The translations under genes were made by a program, and so were the position numbers. Under the pieces are notes generated by a model, which was not told the origin of the DNA, did no database searches, and saw nothing but the letters and a program-made list of their open reading frames with translations. A stretch of DNA of 64,000 nucleotides, taken from positions 62,001 to 126,000 of the forward strand of contig NZ_JBFRCU010000005.1 of assembly GCF_052113205.1 (NCBI RefSeq), given 5' to 3'. Shown here in pieces: positions 42,399 through 52,535 of the stretch. Numbering within the stretch: position 1 is the stretch's first letter; each line of letters starts with the position of its first letter. This DNA comes from Inquilinus sp052113205 (GTDB lineage Bacteria; Pseudomonadota; Alphaproteobacteria; DSM-16000; Inquilinaceae).

Positions 42399-43784
42399 AT
42401 GACACGGGACGCGGCGATCGCCGGGGCGGCGCGCTATTTCGACGAGGGCGGCTTCAAGGCCGATCTCGACCGCCGCATCGGCATCCGCACCGAGAGCCAG
42501 GCGGCCGACCGCGGGCCGCTGCTGGACTACCTGCAGCGCGAGATCGGGCCCAGCCTGGCCCGGCTCGGCTTCGAGCTGCATCTCGTCCCCAACCCGGCGG
42601 CGCCCGACGCGCCGGCGCTGATCGCCCGGCGGCAGGAGGGCGACGGCCTGCCCGGCGTGCTGTGCTACGGCCATGGCGACGTGGTGTTGGGCGAGCCGGC
42701 GCGCTGGCGGGCCGGGCTGGACCCGTGGCGGATCACGGTCGAGGGCGACCGCTGGTACGGCCGCGGCACCGCCGACAACAAGGGCCAGCATTCGATCAAC
42801 ATCGCCGCTATCGAGCAGGTGCTGCAGGCGCGCGGCGGCCAGCTGGGCTTCAACATGGCCTTCCTGGTCGAGACCAGCGAGGAGATCGGCTCGCCCGGCC
42901 TGGACGAGATCTGCGCCGCGAACCGCGACCTGCTGGCCGCCGATGTGCTGATCGCCTCGGACGGTCCGCGGCTCGACGCCGCCCGGCCGATGATCGCGCT
43001 CGGCACCCGCGGCGTGATCAATTTCGACCTGCGCCTGACCCTGCGTGAGGGCAGCCACCATTCCGGCAATTGGGGCGGGCTGCTGCCCAACCCCGCCACC
43101 ATCCTGGCCAATGCCGTCGCCGCGCTGGTCGACGCCCGCGGTGCCATCCGCGTGCCCGGGCTGCGGCCGCCGCCGGTGCCGGACTCGGTGCGCCGGGCCC
43201 TGGCCGATGTCGCCATCGCTCGCGACGCCGAGGGCGCATCTTTGGCCGAGGGCTGGGGCGAGCCGGGGCTTACCCCGGCCGAGCGGGTGTTCGGCTGGAA
43301 CGCGCTGGAGGTGCTGGCCTTCACCGCCGGCAGGCCGGACGCGCCGCAGAACGCGATCCCGCCCTCGGCCCGGGTTCATTGCCAGCTGCGCTTCGTCGTC
43401 GGCACCGATGTCTCGGACCTGCCCGGCACGGTCGGTGCGCATCTCGAATCACAAGGCTTCCACGGCATCGAGGTCAGCGAATCCGGCACGCCGATGCTGG
43501 CGACGCGGCTCGACCCCGACGACCCCTGGGCACGCTGGGCCGCCGCCTCGATCGCCGCCACCACCGGCGCCGCGCCGATGGTGCTCCCGAATGTCGGCGG
43601 GTCGCTGTCGAACGAGGTCTTCGCCGGCACGCTGGGTCTGGCGACGGTCTGGGTGCCGCACTCCTATGGCGGCTGCCGCCAGCACGGGCCCGACGAGCAC
43701 CTGCTGGCCCCGCTCGCCCGCGAAGGCCTGCAGATGATGACCGGACTGTTCTGGGACATGGGTGAGGCCGGCGCTCCCCGGTAG
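42399..43784 (+). CDS. M20-family metallopeptidase
   Basis: A 461-residue zinc amidohydrolase. Metal ligands are visible: His92 in YGHGDVV, Asp126 in GTADNKGQH, the EE pair (161-162) in ETSEEIGSPG, an Asp in ASDGPR and a late His in GPDEH. The first M20 domain is interrupted by the dimerisation (lid) domain and resumed near the C-terminus. Family enzymes cleave dipeptides, N-acyl amino acids or carbamoyl compounds; the substrate is not evident. GGAGG lies before ATG 42399. Confidence 0.92.
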   Translation: MTRDAAIAGAARYFDEGGFKADLDRRIGIRTESQAADRGPLLDYLQREIGPSLARLGFELHLVPNPAAPDAPALIARRQEGDGLPGVLCYGHGDVVLGEPARWRAGLDPWRITVEGDRWYGRGTADNKGQHSINIAAIEQVLQARGGQLGFNMAFLVETSEEIGSPGLDEICAANRDLLAADVLIASDGPRLDAARPMIALGTRGVINFDLRLTLREGSHHSGNWGGLLPNPATILANAVAALVDARGAIRVPGLRPPPVPDSVRRALADVAIARDAEGASLAEGWGEPGLTPAERVFGWNALEVLAFTAGRPDAPQNAIPPSARVHCQLRFVVGTDVSDLPGTVGAHLESQGFHGIEVSESGTPMLATRLDPDDPWARWAAASIAATTGAAPMVLPNVGGSLSNEVFAGTLGLATVWVPHSYGGCRQHGPDEHLLAPLAREGLQMMTGLFWDMGEAGAPR

Positions 43785-43785
43785 C

Positions 43786-44652
43786 CTATGCCTTCGGCGA
43801 CCTCGGCAGCAGGAACCGGTCCACCGCTTGCGCGAAGCCCTCGGCGTCGTTGCCGGCGGTGACGAGATGCGCCAGCGCCTTGACCTCGTCGATGGCGTTG
43901 CCCATGGCGATCGACAGGCCGGCGGCCCTGAACATCGGCACGTCGTTGGCGGCGTCGCCGATCACCGCCACTGCGGCCGGGTCCACCCCCGCCGCCGCGG
44001 CGATGCGGCCGACCGCGTGGCCCTTGTCGGCCTCGGGGTGGTTGATGTCGAGGTAGTAGCGCTGCGACCGGGCGGCGATGGCGCTGCCGCCGAGCACGCC
44101 GCGCAGCTCGGCCTCGCAGCGCGCCAGCCCCTCGAAGTCACCGGAGGCGCCGACGATCTTGCCGGCGCGCGCCAGATAGGGGTCGAGATCGGCGACGATG
44201 GTCGGCTCGAACCCCACCGTGCGCCGCTCCAGCGGCACATACTCCCCGTCCGGATCGGTCGCGATCCACTGGTTATCGGCGAACACCCAGACATCGGCGC
44301 CGAAGCGGCGCAGCGTCTCCAGCGCGATCCGCGCCGCCGGCTCCGGCACCGTCAGCGCCGACACCACGCTCCCATCCGGCCGGAAGATGGTGCCGCCGTT
44401 GAAGCCGCCCAGCGGCAGGGCCAGGCCGAGCTGCCCGATCAGCCCCGACAGGCCGCGCGGTGGCCGGCTGGAGACGATCGAGAAGCCGATGCCGGCCTCG
44501 CCCAGCCGGCGCACCGCCGCCACCGATGCCGGCGTCACCACCTTGTCCGGGTCGGCCAGCGTGCCGTCGACATCGGAGATCAGCAGGGCGATGCGCCCGG
44601 CCAGGGCGGCGGGAGTGGGCGCGCCGCCCGGCGTCACGCCAGCGGCAGCCAT
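43786..44652 (-). CDS. HAD-superfamily (Cof-type) hydrolase
   Basis: A 288-residue sugar-phosphatase-like HAD protein. Motif I ISDVDGTLAD carries the nucleophile Asp, motif II SIVSSRPP the Ser, the late Lys is in EADKGHAV and motif IV is GDAANDVPMF. The start overlaps the zwf stop by 19 bp, so it belongs to the gnd-zwf operon and may dephosphorylate a hexose- or gluconate-type phosphate. It ends against the convergent peptidase gene. Confidence 0.9.
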   Translation of the reverse strand: MAAAGVTPGGAPTPAALAGRIALLISDVDGTLADPDKVVTPASVAAVRRLGEAGIGFSIVSSRPPRGLSGLIGQLGLALPLGGFNGGTIFRPDGSVVSALTVPEPAARIALETLRRFGADVWVFADNQWIATDPDGEYVPLERRTVGFEPTIVADLDPYLARAGKIVGASGDFEGLARCEAELRGVLGGSAIAARSQRYYLDINHPEADKGHAVGRIAAAAGVDPAAVAVIGDAANDVPMFRAAGLSIAMGNAIDEVKALAHLVTAGNDAEGFAQAVDRFLLPRSPKA

Positions 44653-46169
44653 GCGTACCCGTCCCGGGCCAGCAGCTCGTCGGCGCAGGCCGGGCCGTCG
44701 CTGCCGGCCGGGTACAGGTCCGGCGGATCCGTCAGCCCGGCCCAGAGGGTCTGGATCGGTTGCACCTCGAACCAGCCAGCCTCGATGTTGTCGGCGCGCT
44801 GGAACAGGGTCGGGTCGCCGGTCAGGCAGTCATAGATCAGCGTCTCGTAGCCGGTCTGCGGCTCGGCCTTGAAGTGCTCGGCGTAGCGGAAATCCATCTC
44901 GACCTGGCCCAGCCGCATCTCCCGCCCCGGCACCTTGGCGGCGAAGCGCAGCGAGATGCCCTCATCCGGCTGGATGCGGATCACCAGCAGGTTCGGCGTC
45001 GGCGTGCCGGCCGTGTCGCGGAACAGCACCGCCGGCGCCTTCTTGAACTGGATCGCGATCTCGGTCCGCCGCACCGCCAGCGACTTGCCGGTGCGCAGGT
45101 AGAACGGCACGCCGGACCAGCGCCAGTTGTCGATCGCCAGCTTCATCGCCACGAAGGTCTCGGTGCGGCTGTCCGGCGCCACGTCCGGCTCCTGCCGATA
45201 GGCGGCGCGGGGCTTGCCCAGCACCATGCCGGCATCGTACTGGCCGCGCACCACCACCTCGGCCGCCTCCTCGGGCGTCAGGTCGCGCACCGCCTCGACC
45301 ACCTTGGCCTTCTCGGTGCGCACGGCATCGGCGTCGAAGGAGTTTGGCGCCTCCATCGCGGTCATGGCCAAGAGCTGGAACAGGTGGTTCGGCACCATGT
45401 CGCGCAGCGCCCCGGTGGCGTCGTAGAAGCGGCCGCGCCGTTCCACCCCCACCGTCTCGGCCGCGGTGATCTGCACGCACTCGATATGGTCCCGGTTCCA
45501 GATCGGCTCGAAGATGCCGTTGCCGAACCGGAAGGCCATGATGTTCTGGACCGTCTCCTTCCCGAGATAATGGTCGATCCGGTAGATCTGCTTCTCGGTG
45601 GCGACCGCCAGCAGCTTGGCGTTGAGGTCGCGGGCGGAGGCCAGGTCGGTGCCGAACGGCTTCTCCACCACCACGCGGCGGAAGCCGGTGTCGCTCTCCT
45701 CCAGCAGGCCGGCGGCCGACAGTGCGGAGGCGATCGGGGCGAAGAAGCGCGGCGCCACCGCCAGGTAGAACACGGCGTTGGACCGGCCGGTCGCCCGCTC
45801 CCGCTGGGCCAGATGCGCCGCCAGCCCCTCATAGGTCGACGGGTCGGCGAAGTCTCCGGTCAGGTAGTGGATATTGGCGGCCAGGCGGGCCCAGGCGGCC
45901 TCGTCGATGCCGTTCTGCGCGTCGGTGCCCAGCGTGTGCAGGGCCTCGCCCAGCGTCTTGCGGAAGCCCTCGTCATTGGTCTCGACCCGGTCGACGCCAA
46001 GGATCTCGAAGCCGGTATCCAGCAGGCCCTCGCGCTCCAGATGGTACAAGGCGGGGGTCAGCAGGCGCCCGGTGAGATCCCCCGAGGCGCCGAAGATGAC
46101 GAAGCTGCAGGGGCGCGCGGCCGGGGTGCCAGCCGGCTTCGCGGGGGAGGGGGAGATCAGCGCGGCCAT
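44634..46169 (-). CDS. zwf: Glucose-6-phosphate 1-dehydrogenase
   Basis: A 511-residue Zwf that oxidises glucose-6-phosphate to 6-phosphoglucono-lactone with NAD(P)+, opening the oxidative pentose-phosphate and Entner-Doudoroff routes. The Rossmann start FVIFGASGDLTGR and the active-site signature RIDHYLGKETVQN are clear. It is followed by the HAD gene (19-bp overlap) and preceded by gnd at 3 bp. The 6-phosphogluconolactonase gene usually seen here is absent from this operon. Confidence 0.97.
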   Translation of the reverse strand: MAALISPSPAKPAGTPAARPCSFVIFGASGDLTGRLLTPALYHLEREGLLDTGFEILGVDRVETNDEGFRKTLGEALHTLGTDAQNGIDEAAWARLAANIHYLTGDFADPSTYEGLAAHLAQRERATGRSNAVFYLAVAPRFFAPIASALSAAGLLEESDTGFRRVVVEKPFGTDLASARDLNAKLLAVATEKQIYRIDHYLGKETVQNIMAFRFGNGIFEPIWNRDHIECVQITAAETVGVERRGRFYDATGALRDMVPNHLFQLLAMTAMEAPNSFDADAVRTEKAKVVEAVRDLTPEEAAEVVVRGQYDAGMVLGKPRAAYRQEPDVAPDSRTETFVAMKLAIDNWRWSGVPFYLRTGKSLAVRRTEIAIQFKKAPAVLFRDTAGTPTPNLLVIRIQPDEGISLRFAAKVPGREMRLGQVEMDFRYAEHFKAEPQTGYETLIYDCLTGDPTLFQRADNIEAGWFEVQPIQTLWAGLTDPPDLYPAGSDGPACADELLARDGYAWLPLA

Positions 46170-46172
46170 GGC

Positions 46173-47156
<984 letters not shown>

Positions 47157-47298
47157 TCCGTCGATCCTCTCGTTTCCTTCCGGTGCGCTGATGGTAGCGT
47201 ACCAGCGCGTGATGACGCCGATGGTGCGCCCGGACCGCGCCGGTTTCGAGTCTGAATGACGGGGGATGCGGCGATCGGGCGCCGCGGGAGGAGATGCC

Positions 47299-49749
47299 AT
47301 GGATCGAGTCGATCGGCCGGATCGAGGCGAGCAGCCGCCTGGCGCGCCCGGCGGGCCGGCACGGTGGACCTCCAGCGCCAAATCGGGCGTCGGCACCGCC
47401 CTGTCCGGCACCAGCCGGGTCTGGTTCACCCTCAGCCACGGCATCCTGAACGAGATCTATTTCCCGCGAATCGACACCGCCTGTGTCCGCGACCTCGGGC
47501 TGATCGTCACCGGCCCCGGCGGGTACTTCGCGGAGGAGAAGCGCGATTCCCGGTCCGAGACCCGGATGATCGAGGCCGGGGTGCCGGCCTTCCGCATGAT
47601 CAACACCGCGCTGGACGGGCGCTGGCGGATCGAGAAGTCGGTGCTGGCCAATCCGCGCGGCCCGGTGCTGCTGCAGGAGATCAGGTTCACGCTGCATGAG
47701 AGGGAGCCCGCCGACCACCGGCTGTTCGCCCTGCTGGCGCCGCATCTGGTCAATGCCGGCGCCGACAACACCGGCTGGGTCGACGACTACAAGGGCACGC
47801 CGATGCTGTTCGCCCGCGGCACCGACGGCGTGTCGCTGGCCCTGGCCGCCTCGGTGCCCTGGCGCGCCTGCTCGGTCGGCTATGTCGGCGCCTCGGACGG
47901 TTGGCAGCAGCTGTCCCAGCAGGGCGAGTTGAACCCGGCCTGGCGCCGGGCCGAGAACGGCAACATCGCCCTGGCCGGCGAGATCGACCTGGCGCAGGCC
48001 CCCGGTGGCCGCTTCCTGCTGGCGCTCGGCTTCGGCGAGCGGCCGGAGGAGGCGGCGCACCACGCTTTGGCCGGCCTCCAGAACGGCTTCGCCGACGCGC
48101 ACGACCTCTATCTCGACGGCTGGCGCCGCTGGCAGGCCGGGCTGCTGCCGCTCGACGGCATCGCCGGCTCCGGAGCCACGGCCTATCGCACCAGCACCGC
48201 GGTTCTTGCCAGCCACCAGACCATCGAGTTTCCCGGGGCGGCCATCGCCTCGCTGTCGATCCCGTGGGGCTTCCATAAGGGCGACGAGGATCTCGGCGGC
48301 TACCACCTGGTCTGGCCGCGCGACCTGGTTGAGACTGCGGGCGGCTTCCTCGCCGCCGGCGCGGTGACCGAGGCCAAGGCCATCCTCGGCTACCTGCAGG
48401 CGATCCAGGAGGCGGACGGCCACTGGTCGCAGAATGTCTGGCTCGACGGCACCCCCTATTGGAACGGGGTGCAGATGGATGAATGCGCCTTCCCGATCCT
48501 GCTGGCCGACATGCTGCGGCGCGAGGGCGCCCTGGCCGGGGACGAGCTGGCCCGCTTCGTGCCGATGGTGCGCCGCGCTGCCGGCTTCATCCTGCGCAAC
48601 GGCCCGGTCACCGGCCAGGACCGGTGGGAGGAGGATGCCGGCTATTCGCCCTTCACCCTGGCGGTGGAGATCGCGGCGCTGCTGGCGGCGGCCGACATCC
48701 TCGAACCGGCGAGTGCGGAGGAGGCGCGCTGGCTGCGCGAGACTGCCGACATCTGGAACGACGAGGTCGAGCGCTGGACCTTCGCCGAGGGCACGGCGAT
48801 CTGCAGCCAGCTCGGCCTCAAGGGCTACTATGTCCGCATCGCCCCGGCCGATGCGGCGGATGCCGCGTCGCCGCTCGACGGCTACGTGCCGGTGAAGAAC
48901 CGGCCGCCGGGCGACGACGCGCGCAAGGCCGCGTTGCTGATCAGCCCGGACGCGCTGGCCCTGGTGCGCTTCGGCCTGCGCGCGCCGGACGATCCGCGCA
49001 TCGTCGACACGGTCANGGCGATCGACGCGGTGCTGAAGGCGGAGCTGCCGCAGGGCCCGGTCTGGTACCGCTACAACGACGATGGTTACGGCGAGCACGC
49101 GGATGGCGCGCCCTTCGACGGCACCGGCATCGGCCGGGCTTGGCCGCTGCTGACCGGCGAGCGCGCCCATTACGAGCTGGCGGCCGGCCGGATCAAGCAG
49201 GCGACGGCGCTGCTGGCGACGCTGGAGCGCTCGGCCGGGGAGGGCGGGCTGTTGCCGGAGCAGGTGTGGGATGCCGACGACGTTCCGGAGCGCGAGCTGG
49301 TCCGCGGCCGTCCCTCGGGCAGCGCCATGCCGCTGGTCTGGGCGCATTCCGAGCACATCAAGCTGCTGCGCTCGCTGCGCGACGGCCGGGTGTTCGACCT
49401 GCCGCCGCAGCCGGTGCAGCGCTACCAACTCGACAAGGTGGTCTCGCCGGCCCGGTGCTGGCGCTTCAACCAGAAGCGGCGCGCCCTGCCGGCCGGCAAG
49501 ATCCTGCGCCTCGAGCTGCCGGCCGCCGCGACGGTGCGCTGGACCCTGGACGACTGGGGTACGACCCGCGACGACCCGACCGAAGCGACCCCCTTCGGCC
49601 TGCATGTGCTCGACCTGCCGACCGCGTCGGCGCCGTCCGGCACGCGGATCCGCTTCACCTTCCGGTGGCGCGACGCCGAGCGTTGGGAGGGCGCCGATTT
49701 CCTGGTGCTGGTCGACGGCGAGACCGGCATTGCCGCCGGGCATGGTTGA
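47299..49749 (+). CDS. Glucoamylase/glucodextranase-type glycoside hydrolase family 15
   Basis: An 816-residue enzyme that cuts glucose from the non-reducing ends of alpha-glucans. Layout: glucodextranase-like beta N-domain (about 30-280), GH15 (alpha/alpha)6 barrel (to about 680) and a beta C-terminal domain. The catalytic acid is Glu395 in VQMDECAFPILL; the base is the Glu of LVWAHSEHIKLL. No signal peptide is seen, suggesting a cytoplasmic role on glycogen or imported oligosaccharides. ATG 47299 has GGAGGAG upstream. The gene faces away from gnd-zwf and is followed by a glucokinase gene. One N at 49016 falls inside. Confidence 0.93.
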   Translation: MDRVDRPDRGEQPPGAPGGPARWTSSAKSGVGTALSGTSRVWFTLSHGILNEIYFPRIDTACVRDLGLIVTGPGGYFAEEKRDSRSETRMIEAGVPAFRMINTALDGRWRIEKSVLANPRGPVLLQEIRFTLHEREPADHRLFALLAPHLVNAGADNTGWVDDYKGTPMLFARGTDGVSLALAASVPWRACSVGYVGASDGWQQLSQQGELNPAWRRAENGNIALAGEIDLAQAPGGRFLLALGFGERPEEAAHHALAGLQNGFADAHDLYLDGWRRWQAGLLPLDGIAGSGATAYRTSTAVLASHQTIEFPGAAIASLSIPWGFHKGDEDLGGYHLVWPRDLVETAGGFLAAGAVTEAKAILGYLQAIQEADGHWSQNVWLDGTPYWNGVQMDECAFPILLADMLRREGALAGDELARFVPMVRRAAGFILRNGPVTGQDRWEEDAGYSPFTLAVEIAALLAAADILEPASAEEARWLRETADIWNDEVERWTFAEGTAICSQLGLKGYYVRIAPADAADAASPLDGYVPVKNRPPGDDARKAALLISPDALALVRFGLRAPDDPRIVDTVXAIDAVLKAELPQGPVWYRYNDDGYGEHADGAPFDGTGIGRAWPLLTGERAHYELAAGRIKQATALLATLERSAGEGGLLPEQVWDADDVPERELVRGRPSGSAMPLVWAHSEHIKLLRSLRDGRVFDLPPQPVQRYQLDKVVSPARCWRFNQKRRALPAGKILRLELPAAATVRWTLDDWGTTRDDPTEATPFGLHVLDLPTASAPSGTRIRFTFRWRDAERWEGADFLVLVDGETGIAAGHG

Positions 49750-49821
49750 CGCTTTGCGAGGCGAGCCCCCATCCTGCGGCAGACTAGGGTGGCAATCGGT
49801 GAAGGGACGCGGGCCTTAATT

Positions 49822-49956
49822 GTTGCCTCTCCCGCTTGCGGGAGAGGTCGGAGACGCGAAGCGGCTCCGGGTGAGGGCTCTTTGTCGAGGCCCGGGCCAG
49901 CCCTCACCCGGTCGTCCTGCGGACGCCCGACCTCTCCCGCCAGGCGGGAGAGGCAA
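49822..49956. repeat. 130-bp dispersed palindromic repeat, copy C (reversed)
   Basis: Same element as copies at 34176 and 42236 but in the opposite orientation. It separates the glucoamylase and glucokinase genes. Confidence 0.85.
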
Positions 49957-50016
49957 ACGTGAGGGAACGGTGTCGTCGCTCATACGGTTTCAAGGACCGA
50001 CGAAGGAGGAACGCGC

Positions 50017-50823
50017 GTGAAGCCTGGCATCCTGGCGATCGATGTGGGGGGCACGGGGCTCAAGGCCGCCGTGATCGACGATCGTGGTCAGATGCTGTCG
50101 GACCGGCAGCGTGTGCCGACGCCGCATCCCTGCCCGCCGAAGCTGTTCCTCGACACCGTCGCGGCGCTGGTCAAGCCGCTGCCGGAATTCGACCGCATTG
50201 CCGTCGGCTTCCCCGGTGTGGTCCGCGACGGCCGCGTGATCACCGCCCCCAATCTCGGCACCGAGGACTGGGCCGGCTTCGCCCTGGCCCCGGCCCTGTC
50301 GAAGCGGCTTGGCGGCGCCCCGGTGCGGATGGTCAACGACGCCGAGATGCAGGGCCTGGCCCTGGTCGACGGCAGCGGGCTGGAGCTCGTGGTCACCCTC
50401 GGCACCGGTGTCGGCACGGCCCTGCTCCGCGACGGCGTGCCGGCGCCGCATCTGGAGCTGGCGCACCACCCGCTGTCCAAGAGCGGCAAGACCTATGACG
50501 AATATCTCGGCAACGACGCTTACGAGAAGATCGGCAAGAAGCGCTGGAACAAGCGGGTGAAGCGGATGCTGGAGGTGCTGGAGATCCTGCTGCATCCGGA
50601 CCGGGTTCACATCAGCGGCGGCAACGCCAAGCACATCGACTTCACCCTGCCGAAGGGCGTGACCATCGCCTCGAACGACGCCGGGATCGAAGGTGGCGCC
50701 GGTCTGTGGCGTGAGCCGGCGGGCAAGAGCCCGCGGGCCAAGAGCGCCCCTGCCAAAGGTCCGCCAGCCAAACGCCCGGCGGCCAAGCGCCCGCCTGCCA
50801 AACGCGCGGCGGCCAAGGCCTGA
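50017..50823 (+). CDS. ppgK: ROK-family polyphosphate-type glucokinase with a lysine-rich C-terminal tail
   Basis: A 268-residue kinase. The phosphate loop IDVGGTGLKAAVI (about residues 8-20), MVNDAEMQGLA with the catalytic Asp, VTLGTGVGTAL and HHPLSKSGKTYDEYLG match polyphosphate glucokinases, which phosphorylate glucose from polyphosphate or ATP. The catalytic domain ends near 236. The last 32 residues are an Ala/Lys/Pro tail in which lysines recur every five residues (AKSAP, AKGPP, AKRPA, AKRPP, AKRAA). The basic tail could bind polyphosphate; this is inference. It would supply glucose-6-phosphate to the zwf/gnd genes from the glucose released by the upstream GH15 enzyme. Confidence 0.87.
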   Translation: MKPGILAIDVGGTGLKAAVIDDRGQMLSDRQRVPTPHPCPPKLFLDTVAALVKPLPEFDRIAVGFPGVVRDGRVITAPNLGTEDWAGFALAPALSKRLGGAPVRMVNDAEMQGLALVDGSGLELVVTLGTGVGTALLRDGVPAPHLELAHHPLSKSGKTYDEYLGNDAYEKIGKKRWNKRVKRMLEVLEILLHPDRVHISGGNAKHIDFTLPKGVTIASNDAGIEGGAGLWREPAGKSPRAKSAPAKGPPAKRPAAKRPPAKRAAAKA

Positions 50824-50928
50824 CAGGCCGGAAGACGCCGGGAGCTGAAGCGTCCGGCGGCGCCCGCTCAGGCCGCGATTGCTATGAGAGGGCGATCGAA
50901 CCCCACGAGCGCTGAGGATGAGCGACGC

Positions 50929-51321
50929 ATGCGAATGGTCGGAGCCGCGCTGGTGCTCACAGGAGCTGTCGCGCTGTCGGCTGGGAGCGCCCGAGCGAAC
51001 CAGGCCCCATTGGCGGACGTTTGCTATGGGGCGGTGCTCGATGCCGCGACGGCATACGCTCTCGGCAGAGTCCAGCTCGAAGCCGAGGATGAGAAGACGG
51101 GCCATCCCGGGATCGCCAGTCGCCTCAAAGCGATTCAGGACGAGCTGACACACCAGATGGGGGCCGCGCTCGATGCCGGGTGCTCATCCGCGCCGTTCGA
51201 GGAACTGATCGCGTGCCTTCAATCGAAAAGCGACGGGAGCGGCAAGAATGTGCTCAAGGCCAGTGAGTGCGTGGACCAGGTGACTGGGAGACGGGACGAC
51301 CCTCGCATCGAGGGGGAATAG
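50929..51321 (+). CDS. Hypothetical secreted protein
   Basis: A 130-residue protein with a signal peptide (VGAALVLTGAVALSAGSARA-NQ) and a mature part of about 107 residues with four cysteines (DVCYGAV, DAGCSSA, IACLQSK, SECVDQV) that could form two disulfides in the periplasm. Base composition is lower in GC than the neighbours. ATG 50929 is chosen for the signal peptide; the frame extends to 50884. Family not recognised. Confidence 0.55.
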   Translation: MRMVGAALVLTGAVALSAGSARANQAPLADVCYGAVLDAATAYALGRVQLEAEDEKTGHPGIASRLKAIQDELTHQMGAALDAGCSSAPFEELIACLQSKSDGSGKNVLKASECVDQVTGRRDDPRIEGE

Positions 51322-51407
51322 CTGCAGATCGGGCCGATGCAGCGCGGCGGCGCGTGACCGCGTTGTGCTATTGCGTTAACGTGTGATTCTCGTTCATGAT
51401 ATGTTCT

Positions 51408-52064
51408 ATGGATAAGGCGCAATCCGAACCGATCCGGCCGACCGACCCCGACATGCATTGGACGGGCTGGGCGCTGACCACGCTGCGCGAGGCGGCCGAG
51501 ATCGACATGCGCTGCAAGCGGCTGACCGAGCGGCAGCAGGAGCGGGCGCATCACGACCCGAAGGCGCCGCCGCCGGCTTTCGGCCTGATTCAGGCGCGGC
51601 TGACGCGCTCGGTGCGGCTGACGGTCGCCCTGACCGACCGGATCCGCAACGGCTTCATGACGCGGCGGGACGAACGCAAGGCCTCGGGCGAGGAAGCCCG
51701 CCGCCGGCAGCGGCGCGAGCGCGCGGCGCAAATGGTCGGCGAGGCGACGGCGCAGCCCGAACGCGGAATCGACGCCGAATGTATGCGGGCGATGGCGTGG
51801 GAGTCGCTGGTCGAGGACGAGATGCTCGACGCGCAGCTGGACACGCTGTCGGCGGAAGAATTGGTGCGGGAGGTCTGCCGCAAGATCGGCCACCCGCCGG
51901 TCCGGCTGCCGCAGAGCTGGGACGAGGGCGCCGAAATGACGCCCGTCCCGCCGACGGAGACCGCCGAGGCGGACCGCGAAACCACGGACGACTGGTCCGT
52001 CGAGCCGGCCGACTCCGACACCGGCCGGCCCGAGCCGCAGCCGCCGAACCCGGACAGCAGTTGA
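51408..52064 (+). CDS. Uncharacterised protein, paralogue of the gene at 358-1002
   Basis: A 218-residue soluble, highly charged protein. It shares with the product of 358-1002 the DPDMHWTGWAL start, the EI helix, FGLIQARLTRSVRLTVAL and the final SDTGRPEPQPPNPDSS. Its middle differs: an Arg-rich segment (EEARRRQRRERAAQM) and ECMRAMAWESLVEDEMLDAQL, the latter absent from the shorter-middle paralogue. No family known to me. Start ATG 51408 has the same upstream context as the paralogue (GTTCATG, then TTCTATGGA). The same three-element repeat follows. The gene is complete and free of N bases. Confidence 0.65.
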   Translation: MDKAQSEPIRPTDPDMHWTGWALTTLREAAEIDMRCKRLTERQQERAHHDPKAPPPAFGLIQARLTRSVRLTVALTDRIRNGFMTRRDERKASGEEARRRQRRERAAQMVGEATAQPERGIDAECMRAMAWESLVEDEMLDAQLDTLSAEELVREVCRKIGHPPVRLPQSWDEGAEMTPVPPTETAEADRETTDDWSVEPADSDTGRPEPQPPNPDSS

Positions 52065-52086
52065 GCGCCGGTGCGGCACGACCGCG

Positions 52087-52351
52087 TAGGTTGGGTTCGC
52101 ATCGCGAACCCAACATCCCGCCGTCGCACCATTGTTGGGTTCGCTTGCCGCGAACCCAACCTACGAAGCCAACACCGCCCAACCTTCCACTCTCCCCCTC
52201 CTCTTGCGGGAGGGGGTTGGGGGGAGGGGTCTGCGCGCGTCCGCGCGCGAATTGGCCTGCCTTCGCTTAAAAAACTCCCGTCATCCCCCGCGAAAGCGGG
52301 GATCTCGCCCAGGTCCATCGGCAGAAGATTCCCGCTTTCGCGGGAATGACG
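52087..52351. repeat. Composite of three palindromic elements, second copy
   Basis: Order and spacing match the repeat at 1025-1278: a TAGGTTGGGTTCG element (52087-52163), a CTCCCCCTC/GGGGAGGGG element (52190-52229) with the following TCTGCGCGCGTCCGCGCG, and a CGTCATCCC...GGGAATGACG element (52279-52351). The rest of the gap to 52535 is moderately AT-rich and probably carries the promoter of the hydrolase gene. Confidence 0.8.
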
Positions 52352-52535
52352 GTCCAGAGGATGGAATAGATCGGCCCTGATCCGTCGGTTTTGGCCACGG
52401 TAGCAGCCGTCCCAGCGTTCGTTGCGTTTCTAATCCACGAAAAGACCGACATCCCGATCAATCATCGGTGATGGTGCTTTTCATCGATCTAAAAATATGC
52501 CTCACTCATCCCACAGCGGGGGCAGGGGAGGCGTC

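Noticed and set aside
38870..42400. An 1176-codon minus-strand frame
   Set aside because: Only the 38870-39751 part resembles a protein family (YihY); the rest is antisense to the BisC-like gene.
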